The notes under the pieces are model-generated. The model was not told the DNA's origin. It was given only the letters and a program-made list of their open reading frames with translations, and did no database searches. The translations under genes and the position numbers were made by a program. Shown here one piece after another: positions 55,030-64,000 of a stretch of DNA of 64,000 nucleotides. Each line of letters begins with the position of its first letter. Position 1 is the stretch's first letter. This DNA is from Rhizophagus clarus (taxonomy: Eukaryota > Glomeromycota > Glomeromycetes > Glomerales > Glomeraceae), in contig BLAL01000011.1 in the NCBI GenBank assembly GCA_015698045.1, positions 374,501 to 438,500 of the forward strand, given 5' to 3'.

Positions 55030-57419
55030 ATTTCGATTTGAAAAAAAATGACTTGATTCATGCATGATTGCGTGTATATTTTTCCATAATACAGGATGAT
55101 AAATTTATTTAAAAACAAAAGATAAATCTGTTATTTGATTAGTTGTTATTAAATATAGGGATTTTTTATTAATTTTTTTTATTTTTTATTTCTTTTTGAA
55201 AAAAGAGCGACTTGGGGGTTTATATATCTACTTATCTACTGTTTATAATGATGACGTTAAAAATCGAAGATCACTAGCTAAAAATCGCAATTATTTGTGA
55301 AGTAGACAATGTGATTTTCTTTATATTTATTTACTTATAAAGGGAGCATATGTTTTTTTTACCTTGCATTATTACATTATCGCATTATCGCATTATCGCA
55401 TTATTGCATTATCGCATTATTTTAAATATATACTGTATATATATATTTATGCATAATTATTTTTGATTATAATGATAAACAAATTTATACAGTTATTATC
55501 TGTAACTGCGTAAAAAAAATTTTTTTTTTATTTTTTTTTAAGATTTTTTTAAAAGAGAAAAGAGAAAAAAAAAATCAATAAAAAAAAATGATCTTAAATC
55601 GAATGGTTATTATTATTAATAAATATATTTCGTCAACCAATTAAAACAATTATTTTTCTTATTTTACCCATTTTACCTATTATATATACCCTTTTTATAG
55701 TTATTATTTTTATTAATATTATTGAATTAATAATAAATAATAGTATTATCTATTATGGAGTTTCAACTCCAAATGACTAAATCATGTGAGATATGGTCCG
55801 GAAAAATCTTGCTTTAAAGTCTCCGAGAATGTTACAATACAAAATTTGGGCGTAACAATTTCCAATGAACTACCCAAAAAAGTCTGTAAAAATTTTTTTC
55901 TATGGATAGTAGAGATATAGTTGAATAGTAGAGAAATTTATTAACAATTTGAAGAAGCATTTTATTCTCGTTTTCTTTCTTTCTTTTTTTTTTTTTAGAA
56001 AGAAATGAAAGAAATGAAATTTTATAAAATACTTTAATATTTCATTTGTATTCCATATATTTGGTAAAAAGACGAATGAAATGCACGATGTACATCTTTT
56101 CTTCACAATGAAATAAAAAAAAAAAGGTTATAAAATAATTGTAAACCACGTAATATTCTAGTATAATCTTGTGTGACATACAATGTTCGCAGAATGTTCT
56201 TGTGTTTACCTTTTTTGGAAAAAACACAAAACTAAAGTCACACGTAACAAATTAAGGGGCCAATCCATGTGATAAAAAAGAACGTATAATTTTAAAGAAA
56301 AAAAAAAAATTTTTATTTATATACATGAAATAAAATGACAACAATAGCTAGTATGTAAATGGTAAATAAAATAATGTTACAATATAAAAAGAGAATTATT
56401 TATAATTATAAAAACTAATGTTTATCTATCGGAATATTAGGCGGAAGTTATCATAATTAAATTCTTATGATAAATTCTTAAAGTATTTCCAAATATAGCA
56501 AAACATTTAAAAATAACTTATCATTAATCTCATAAAGTAAAATTACATAAAAATTAAAAATAACTACGATCATAATGGCCAAAGGCGCCGCTGTTGTTTG
56601 CGCCTGATACAGTTGATATACGTACAGTACATAACAAAAAAGTAATGAATTAATTAACTATACTTAAAACAAAAAAAAAAATTGTAAAATTAATTTATTT
56701 GTATTCTTTGTCATAGGGAATGAACGGGAACTGCATGAACAGTGTATAGCATTTAGTATCATTTTTTTTTTTCATTAATTAAAATCAATAATATTATCTA
56801 TACACGTTATAATATTAATTTGGCCCAACCAGAATAATTAACGCAGATCACTTTTTTTTCTCATTTTTCAAAAAGCGTATTCAGTGTAACTATATATGGT
56901 ATATCAAGTTGTATCACCCGAGGGCATAAAAATAAGCTAACTTAATTCTATTTGCTGCTGTGGTAGCCTTCAAAGAAATGCCATAGAAATAATTGTGTAT
57001 AAGCATTAACTCTTTAATAAGCTGATAAATAACGGAATCAGAGGTGTGGAAGAAAATTTACCCGAAGAGACGATTATCACGTGATTCCTCAGTGTAACTT
57101 CGAGCAAAAAAAAAAACCGAAAAGCGGGGATGGGCAAGGTTACTAGCTTAGTGTAATAACGGGGGGTCGTGGGTGGTTGGTTGTGATTTGGTGTTAGGTT
57201 CTGCGTTTCCATCTTTAAGAGACGATGCTAGCGCAGGTGAGGTGTTTTTAGGGGTCATCCGGCATGTATTTTATTAGATTAGTTTTTTTAGATAGAGCTA
57301 ATTTTTTAGTATTGACTTTAGGTCGGAATAGTCTGTGATGAAGGACGATCGTGTCTTCCAAATTGTGTTTTGTAAATGTGATTTATTCTTTCACAAAATA
57401 CAAATAAAACACATTTACA
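55030..57419. other. Tail of segmental block B and a GC-richer patch
   Basis: 55590-57005 matches 43640-45070. 57040-57330 is richer in G+C (GGGGGGTCGTGGGTGGTTGG) and may be a fragment of a transposable element or its 3' end, but I cannot place its borders. No gene supported. Confidence 0.35.
55366..55422 (+). repeat. Short tandem repeat (CATTATCG)n
   Basis: About six copies of an 8-9-bp unit GCATTATC(G), with one ATTATTGC variant. Confidence 0.85.
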
Positions 57420-57545
57420 TATTTAACAAAAATGGGTGCATTTTCTACTATCAGCAACGACATTTCATCAGGAATTATGCGAAATCACCTCTCCATTTGA
57501 ATAACAATGGTTTTAAATTTTTCTTAGAATTTGAGTTTCAAAATT
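57420..57545 (+). pseudogene. Short remnant of the family core domain
   Basis: NGCIFYYQQ followed by RNYAKSPLHLNNNGF and EFEFQ matches at DNA level the segment 59190-59310 (TTTTCTACTATCAGCAAC, ATGCGAAATC). Small deletions have removed the middle. It is part of a further decayed copy. Confidence 0.6.
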
Positions 57546-58848
57546 CAGAATCGTCGTAACCGTCACCTGTAGCTTTTAGCAATAATATATATATCATGCA
57601 AAGTGTTTTCTCTTGATAGTAAATGATAATTTTCTTTCCTCAAGATAATACTGCATACTAAGGAAATTAAATTTCCTTGAAGTAACTACATATTTACCAT
57701 ATTTTCATTATAAGTTACTATACAGCTGCAATACAACTATAATGTAGTTATAATGGGGATCTAATACGGCTACTGTATATTAAGGAAAACAAGAACTTAT
57801 AATGTTGTTAATTTTGTTTTTTGACTTCAAAATTAATGATGTCACAAAATCTTTGAATGAACCCAGAAAACCTTATTATATTCCATGCTGGTAAAAATTG
57901 TGACGGTCACAAGTAAATAATCGGTTAATCGTTGATCAAAAAAAAAAAAATGATTTTTTTTAGCGTCGAATGTTTAATTTTATAATTAGTTCATTAGTTC
58001 ATAAAATTCATTTAAATTTCGTAATATATATTATCGTGGTGCTGTACCTATAAACACATAGTCCAGAATTTTAGAATCCATAAATCCATAATTTCAGCTA
58101 TATTACATGGAAGTCTAATCTGAAATTCTCTATTTATACTAAATTCACCTTTAAGTTATTAATTTTTGATCCATATATTCGTGTATATGTAGTTTATTTC
58201 TACGAAATTAATATTTGTAAATCACAAATCGAAACAACTGAACATTATTCAAGTTATTATTCAACTTAATTATTTATTTGGATAATTTTATACTCAAGTC
58301 GGTGTCAAACAACCATCTATTTAGAAAGTTTGTATCACTCACGGAAATTCGTGCACTTTTTCTCTTGATACATATTAGGTTATGCTAATGTTGATCGAAT
58401 AACAATATCAGGAGAAAAATATGAATATCTTAATCTCGGTCCAGTTTAAAAAGAATTCTCACGAGAGAATAATAATTGGTACAATTGAAATGTGGTGATT
58501 GCAGCCGCCAGCTGCATTTACGTGCAGCATTTGATACCACGGTATGCATGAAAAGAAAGTGACATACGCGTATTGAACAACAGTACGTCACAAAATTTTC
58601 TTATTGGCAAATCTTTAGGTTAGGTTTCATATAAATAGCTTGGAACTTACCTTTTTTTTAAAACGTAGTTTCCCAATTTGTAATTTGTTATTAAATACCA
58701 AAATAAAACTCTTAGTAACATAAATTTTCGTTCACACTTTCTTGTATCTCTGGTCAATTGTTTAAGTACTGATAAACTTTTATTTATTTATTTTTTTTTT
58801 TTTTTTGAATTTTCTTCTCAATAATTGACATTTCACTACTAAGTCAAT
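57546..58848. other. AT-rich intergenic region
   Basis: No gene, RNA gene or transposon end recognised. Confidence 0.3.
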
Positions 58849-59398
58849 ATGAATCATTCTAGCTTAGGAAACCTTTCACCTTTATTTACTTCGTCTAACA
58901 TGAATCAAATCCAAGTTTCTAACTCGAAGGTCCTTTCTCTTTCATTTACCACTATTTCTGGTTCTAACGCCCTTACCGTAAACCCAGTTTACATGACTAC
59001 TGTGGTTCAGGATATTCATCATCAATATAATAATACAAAAATGCCACCCCGAAAAACTATATCCTATTAACTTTTTCTATCGACTATCAAATGACTTTTG
59101 TCATAATTGTAGAAAAATCAGCTACGATATTGTTGAATGCTTGTTAAACGAATCATTAAAAGAAAATAACGTTCAATATAAAGAAAATGAATGTATTTTC
59201 TACTATCAGCAACAATCTGACACCAGGTTTTATCAAGTATCATGCGAAATCGTTTCTCCTTCTTTGATTAATAATTGTTTGAATAAAAATTTTCTTAATA
59301 TTGAGTTTCAACAATGTCTGGAAAAAGAGAAATTAACATTTAATATTAGCCAAAAAGAGAATCTTGAATATCATTTAAAGCAATATTTAAGCATTTAA
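58849..59398 (+). pseudogene. Family member with one frameshift
   Basis: The first frame runs from the ATG at 58849 (MNHSSLGNLSPLFTSSNMNQ) to a TAA at 59068-59070. The following frame, shifted by one base, reads INFFYRLSNDFCHNCRKISY, DIVECLLNESLKENN, CIFYYQQQSDTRFYQVSCEI, LNIEFQQ and KENLEYHLKQYLSI, ending at 59398. That is the complete core domain in the usual order with the pair CRKISYDIVECLLN / CEIVSPSLINNCLN. One indel near 59065 is the only defect seen, so this is a recent pseudogene, a sequencing error, or a gene whose second start (59141) is used. Confidence 0.6.
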
Positions 59399-60355
59399 TT
59401 ATTAAATTAAACATCAGTTTATTTATACTATAATTTATAAATTCAAAACCATAATAATGAGAAATAAAATAAATATTAATATTACTCAAACGGAATTATA
59501 AAGTGCGTTCAATTGTTTTGTGAACTGCGGATTTAAATTGTTAAAGAAAAAAAATTTTTTTCTTAATTGATCAGTTGCACATAAATAAATTAGTAAACTC
59601 ATCAAATGATCTCGTTTGTCATGCATTTGCTTGAAGTGGTTGTAACGTTAACAAATATACGGTAAAATATAAAATGAAAAACAAACTAACATTTATCGAT
59701 ATTTATCGTAAAAGTGCTCTTTCCGCTGCAGTTATCGGCCAAAACAGCGCACGTATTTAAAAATGTTGATGTTTTGGTAAAAGAATAACACTTCATTTAA
59801 ATTATCTATTCTTTTTTATTTTTAATAAGTAATTTTTTTTAAAATAAATGTTGATTACTGTTTTCTTAAAAAAAAACATTGGTTCGTCCTTATTGATAAA
59901 ATTTTTTAATTATTAAAAAAAAATATTTAGGTTTATAACATTTTGTTCATGTAATTATATAAAAAAAAGTATAAAAAACAGAGATTTTAGAAAAGCCTCT
60001 TAGGAGCATAGTATATAGGAATTGGACCAGCTGATAAAAAAATGAGATAATTCCATATCATCATTACCTTTGCTGCTGATTCATAATCATTTAAAATCTT
60101 AACATTTAGTAATTAAGTTAGTAAAAACCGGCATAATTAAATTACTCGCCTAAGATTTCTTCGACTTTTTGTTTTATAATGGTTTTCGCCAACAGTCTCA
60201 AAATGCATTAAAAAACGTTGTGCGAAATACCTAGAGATAATGGCGCTTCTTGTTATCGAAGTCTGTATCACATTATCTGTCATGAAGTTCCGAGTCTCAT
60301 AGCACAAATTAAGGTGTAAGCATTACCGTATGACCCGCCGTTCTGATCAAAAGTT
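59399..60355. other. AT-rich intergenic region
   Basis: No supported feature. Confidence 0.3.
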
Positions 60356-60545
60356 TAGTATTAAATACTAGATTTATCTATATTAAAATATGAAAAATCT
60401 AGTATAAAATATGGGAAAATCTAGTATAAAATATAGATAAATCTGGTATAAAATATAGATTTATCTATTTCATACTAGATTAATCTACATATATTTTATA
60501 CTAGACCAGATCTATATTTTAATATAGATTGCCCTATATTTTATA
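60356..60545. repeat. Palindromic repeats of TCTAGTATAAAATATAGA
   Basis: Several direct and inverted copies of TCTAGTATAAAATATAGATT are packed in 190 bp and can form long stems. Flanked by GTATGACCCGCCG and CACCGGCATG. Possibly a fossil MITE, but clear ends are missing. Confidence 0.6.
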
Positions 60546-60651
60546 CCGGACTAATTTGTTAAGCTTCACCGGCATGATTATCGCCTGTCTATCTGCGCAG
60601 CATTAAGCGGTGGTTGTCAGGGTGTCTACAATAAGTTTAATCACAAACATA

Positions 60652-61013
60652 GGAGAAGCTCATTAATAAAAATGACTAATTAGGACAAATTTTCTGTAAC
60701 AAATTTCGAAATTCCCAGTTTATTAATAAATTTATAATTAAAATTGCTATGAAAATTTTAATTTCTCATGTTTCATCAATTATTTGTAATTTTTGCCAAC
60801 AAAATTTAATTCTTTAGAGGTATCTTTATAAAATTACAATCGCGAATTTGAAAATTTCTTAAAGAATTCGATCACATTATCATATCAGTGTAAAAATTTA
60901 ATTTATTAACATTTTTTATATTATCTATTTCGGGATGTCAGATCAGGAAAGTATTCAAAATAGCTTGTATACAAAAAAATCTGTACTAATCATTTTTACT
61001 ATGGGGCTTCTCC
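60652..61013. mobile_element. Probable Tc1/mariner-type MITE (362 bp)
   Basis: TA flanks on both sides (60650-60651, 61014-61015). Imperfect ~40-bp inverted ends are GGAGAAGCTCATTAATAAAA facing CATTTTTACTATGGGGCTTCTCC. No coding capacity. Confidence 0.55.
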
Positions 61014-61706
61014 TATTTTATAATTAAACTTATCCGACAATTCATGCACATAAAAAGGATTATCAGAAAAATCATTCCTTTCCTGTGACACTTTGTACAA
61101 GAATTTTACAAATTATATATCTCTAAGATTATTTAATGCAAAAGTAGCATCGTTCACACATCTTAATGCCTGTTATCTGAACTCTTCTAAGTCATTTAAT
61201 AATTTTGGAGAAAGATTGATTTGCATTTTAACAGCTATAATAATAAATAAATATATATAATAATAATGAGTTTTTGCATTATCCATCAAGAAAATTTTAA
61301 AATTTCATCAGGAAAAATTTTGGTCTGCAGATCTGCGCAGTTCTGTGAAGTCCATTTCTGCGCAAATCTGAGAACATGCTGATGCACAGCACTGAAAAAT
61401 TTTATGGATTTCTGCACAGATCTGCAAACACTAAAAAATCTGCGAAAATTTTTACAAATAAACCTGCGAAATTTTTCAAAATCACTAATGCAAATTTACA
61501 ATTAGGCAGTGTTTTAACTTTAATATTAACTAATATTAATTTATTAATTAAAGATATTTACAAATTTAAAAGTACATATACTAAAACTATTCTATTTGCT
61601 AACTAAATGCACTAATTAATAGTCCCCTTCTCTTTTCTTCAGTTTACAGATGTTCAAATTATGTTGTTGTTAATGTTTGGATATTGTTCCAGGTGGTTTG
61701 ATTCCA
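61014..61706. other. Intergenic, with CTGCGCAGATCTGC-type inverted repeats near 61318-61480
   Basis: CTGCAGATCTGCGCAG and variants occur in both orientations between 61325 and 61480, suggesting a decayed small inverted-repeat element. No gene. Confidence 0.35.
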
Positions 61707-62341
61707 CCCTACGAAAAAAGAATGTCCAGAAAATATCTATGAAAATGTTCAGAAATTGTCCAGATGCTTCAAAAATTGTCATGAAAATGTCCAGGAAATT
61801 GATCTATTTTGCTGTCCGGAATTTTTTGCATGCCCAGTTTTTTTTATACATGAAAGTTTCCAGATAAATTCTGGACAAATAAACCCAACAAATTCCAGAC
61901 ATAAAATATTCCGGACATATTCTGGACAAATAAAACCAACAAATTCTGGACATAATAAAATTCCGGACAATTCTAGACAATGTTTCAAAAATATAAAATT
62001 TTAAATTTTAAAAAATGCAAAAAGCACAAAACTGATATTTATAACCACTCCCTAACGTAATAAGTAAAATTGAAGAGCAGCCAAAAATGCTATCTATGAT
62101 GTTAATTCAAACTTTGGTTAATCATGTAGGAAGTGGTAAACTCCTGCTGATCATCCAGGATAAAATTGGATTGTTCAGAATTCTGGAAAATTCTGGACAA
62201 ATTTAAACCCAGACATATTCTGAACATCTGGAAACGTGCATGTTTTGGAACATTTTCCAGATTTACCAAACATCTGGAAATTGTCTGTTTATTTTTCTGG
62301 ACAATTTCAGCATGAATTCTGGATGCATCTTTTTCGTAGGG
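61707..62341. mobile_element. Diverged relative of the CCCTATAAAAAATAA family (635 bp)
   Basis: The termini are CCCTACGAAAAAAGAATGTC and the inverse ...CATCTTTTTCGTAGGG. The interior is again full of TCCAGACA/TGTCCAGA and TCCGGACA motifs, and shares AATGCAAAAAGCACAAAACTGA with copies A-C. No convincing 3-bp duplication (flanks CCA and TCA). Belongs to an older subfamily. Confidence 0.75.
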
Positions 62342-62439
62342 TCAACAAACAACTTTGATCCAATAAAACACGTCAAAATGTGAAAATATTAGAAAACCGT
62401 AAACCTACAATAAAAGAAAAGCGAAAATAAAAAACATCA

Positions 62440-63730
62440 AACATTAATAACGTTTGTTAAATAAAATAATTAAGTTTTTTTTTGAAGGTCATACCCTCAA
62501 GATGGCCTTTGAAAATGGTTCATCTATCTAAAAAAGAAAAAAATAAACATTAATCAACATTTGTTAAATAAAAATAAAAAAAAATCAATTGCTTTAGTTT
62601 TGAATAAAGTTTGGGCTTTATCTGAACCTAAAAAAAATTGAAAATTGAATGTTAGTTAATGTTTGTTGAAATGAAAACAAAATAAAAAAAATCATTTTGA
62701 AGTTTTTTTATCTTCGAAATATCACAGTCTGCTTCTTTTAGACCTAAAAAAAATGAAAATAAATGTTAAATGACATTTGTTGAAATAAATAAAAATATAT
62801 ATATATATATATTTTTTTCAAAGTTATTGAAAAAGAATTCCAGTCATATGTTTGGTATTCTAGATCCTATAAAATATAAGAATGAATGTTAGCCAACACT
62901 CGTTAAATAAAATTAATAATAAAAAAAAATTATTTCAAAGTTTCTTTTCTTTACCTTCGAAATATTACAGTCTGCTTCTTCCAGACCTAAAAAAAAGAAA
63001 GAAATGAATGTTAGTTAACGTTTGTTAAATTTAAAAGTAAAAAAAATTACATTTTTTTACTTACAGTAATCCGCCTCTAAAGGAGTTTCAGACCTAAAAA
63101 TTTAAAAAAAATGAATATTAGTAATGTTTATTTAAATATAACATAAAAAAAATAATAAATTTCAAAGGTATTATACCTTCAAAATACCAGTCTAAATTCT
63201 GGACCTAAAAAATAAAATAAAATGAACATTAATAACGTTTATTTAAATAAAACAAAAAAATAAATAATAAATTTTGAAGGTATTATACCTTTGAAATAAA
63301 TCTAAAAAATAAAAAAAATGAGTATTAGTAATATTCATTTAAATAAAACAAAAATAAATAAAAAATTTTAAAGGTATTATCATACTCTTGAAATCCATAG
63401 TCCGCCTTTAAAGAGTTCCAATCCTAAAAAAGAAGAAAAGCAAAACATTACTAACGTTTTGCTGAAATACAAAAATTTTTTTTTCTTAATGGTCTGCCTT
63501 AAAATGGAGTTTTGGACCTAAAAAAGAAGATAAATGAACATTAGCTAATGTTCATCAAAGCAAATTAATAAAAAAAAAATTATTTTTTTTCAAAATTGAG
63601 TTCAGAACCCATACCTTCAGTATTCTGACCTACAAAAAAAGGAAAATGAGTGTTAGCCAATGCTTGTTAAATAATAAAATTTTTTTCTGAAGGTTACACT
63701 GGTCAAATGACCTTTGAAATTAGAGTTTTT
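62440..63730 (-). repeat. Tandem exon/intron-like units on the minus strand
   Basis: About eleven units of ~100-125 bp. Read on the minus strand each has a branch-site-like ACTAAC/GCTAAC/ACTAAT, a T tract and TTTTTTAG, then a short exon-like piece starting GTC, and in at least six units a donor (GTAAAG, GTAAGT, GTATAA or GTATGG). The exon-like pieces share a core such as GAAGAAGCAGACTGTAATAT or AGGCGGATTACT and encode related short peptides (LEEADCNISK, SETPLEADY, DWNSLKADYGFQ). Piece lengths vary (13-38 nt), so the reading frame is not kept. It looks like a tandemly multiplied exon plus intron, now decaying. Confidence 0.55.
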
Positions 63731-63783
63731 TGCAGCTTTCTGGATAAAAATGATGTTTATTAAAAAAAAATATCAAAGATAAT

Positions 63784-64000
63784 TAGTGTGTCAATCCGGA
63801 TGATATCCGTCATCCGTTATCCGAATCCGAATCCGCTTAGCTCATCTGACTATCCGTAAAGAAAATCCGGATTCATCCAGATATCCGTCGGATTTATCCG
63901 AGTATCTGTCGATTTATCAGATCTATCCGGATATCTATTCGATTAGTGTGTCTATCCGGATAGATCTATCATCCATTTATCCGTGACGGATAATCAGATT
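63784..64000. mobile_element. Probable hAT element end, running off the window
   Basis: Begins TAGTGTGTCAATCCGGATGA and is dense in ATCCGGAT/ATCCGTC motifs, like the subterminal parts of the 31486-32583 element. A second TAGTGTGTCTATCCGGATAG occurs at 63944, so one element may sit inside another. The right end is outside the window. Confidence 0.55.

Larger units (their letters stand above)
51660..57005 (+). repeat. Segmental duplication, block B
   Basis: Counterpart of 38050-45070: plus-strand family gene, ~2 kb spacer, convergent minus-strand gene, then matching non-coding blocks to about 57000. Block B lacks the hAT relic, and its minus-strand gene has a different C-terminal domain. Confidence 0.75.

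Overview
The window looks like nuclear DNA of an arbuscular mycorrhizal fungus close to Rhizophagus irregularis (Glomeromycotina). The evidence is a very AT-rich background, short introns of about 80-115 bp, and decayed copies of families I recognise from that lineage: a TKL-type kinase, an F-box protein, a Cys-rich/PB1-like/SAM protein, a Tc1-like transposase, hAT and MULE transposases, and an RNase H-bearing LINE. This is recognition from memory, not a search. Most of the sequence is repetitive or relic, with few intact genes.

Layout. 1-1337: F-box gene on the minus strand, running off the left edge. 1488-15395: a 13.9-kb foldback (palindromic) element with no genes. Its arms carry thousands of bases of short self-complementary tandem repeats, and a 166-bp hAT MITE sits in one arm only. 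15701-17461: broken SAM-domain gene. 17535-21021: two Tc1/mariner transposase relics; one is split by two nested elements whose target duplications can be read from the restored reading frame. 21817-25751: an array of about 18 tandem intron-like units separated by 3-nt (or 6/12-nt) micro-exons, interrupted by a 5'-truncated LINE, and leading into a decayed kinase (25752-26935). 27436-28730: an unknown pseudogene split by a second copy of a 649-bp transposon. 30-36 kb: duplicated non-coding segments, a small coiled-coil ORF, a 1.1-kb hAT element and more MITEs.

38-57 kb is an old segmental duplication (about 38.05-45.07 and 51.66-57.0 kb). Each block has a plus-strand gene of an unknown small-protein family followed by a convergent minus-strand gene. 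In one block the minus-strand gene keeps the family core domain. In the other the same N-terminal region is joined to a Myb/SANT-like DNA-binding domain. Between the blocks lies a 3-kb MULE whose transposase is complete except for two in-frame stop codons. Further broken family members lie at 57.4 and 58.8-59.4 kb. 60-64 kb holds more small transposons and a second exon/intron tandem array, on the minus strand (62440-63730).

The two most unusual objects are the micro-exon/intron array at 21.8-25.75 kb, with its weaker counterpart at 62.4-63.7 kb, and the giant foldback element at 1.5-15.4 kb. The probably expressed genes are the F-box gene, the family genes at 38126, 41997-42992 and 51703, and the two-exon Myb/SANT gene at 54163-55029. 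The rest is mainly a record of successive transposon insertions.
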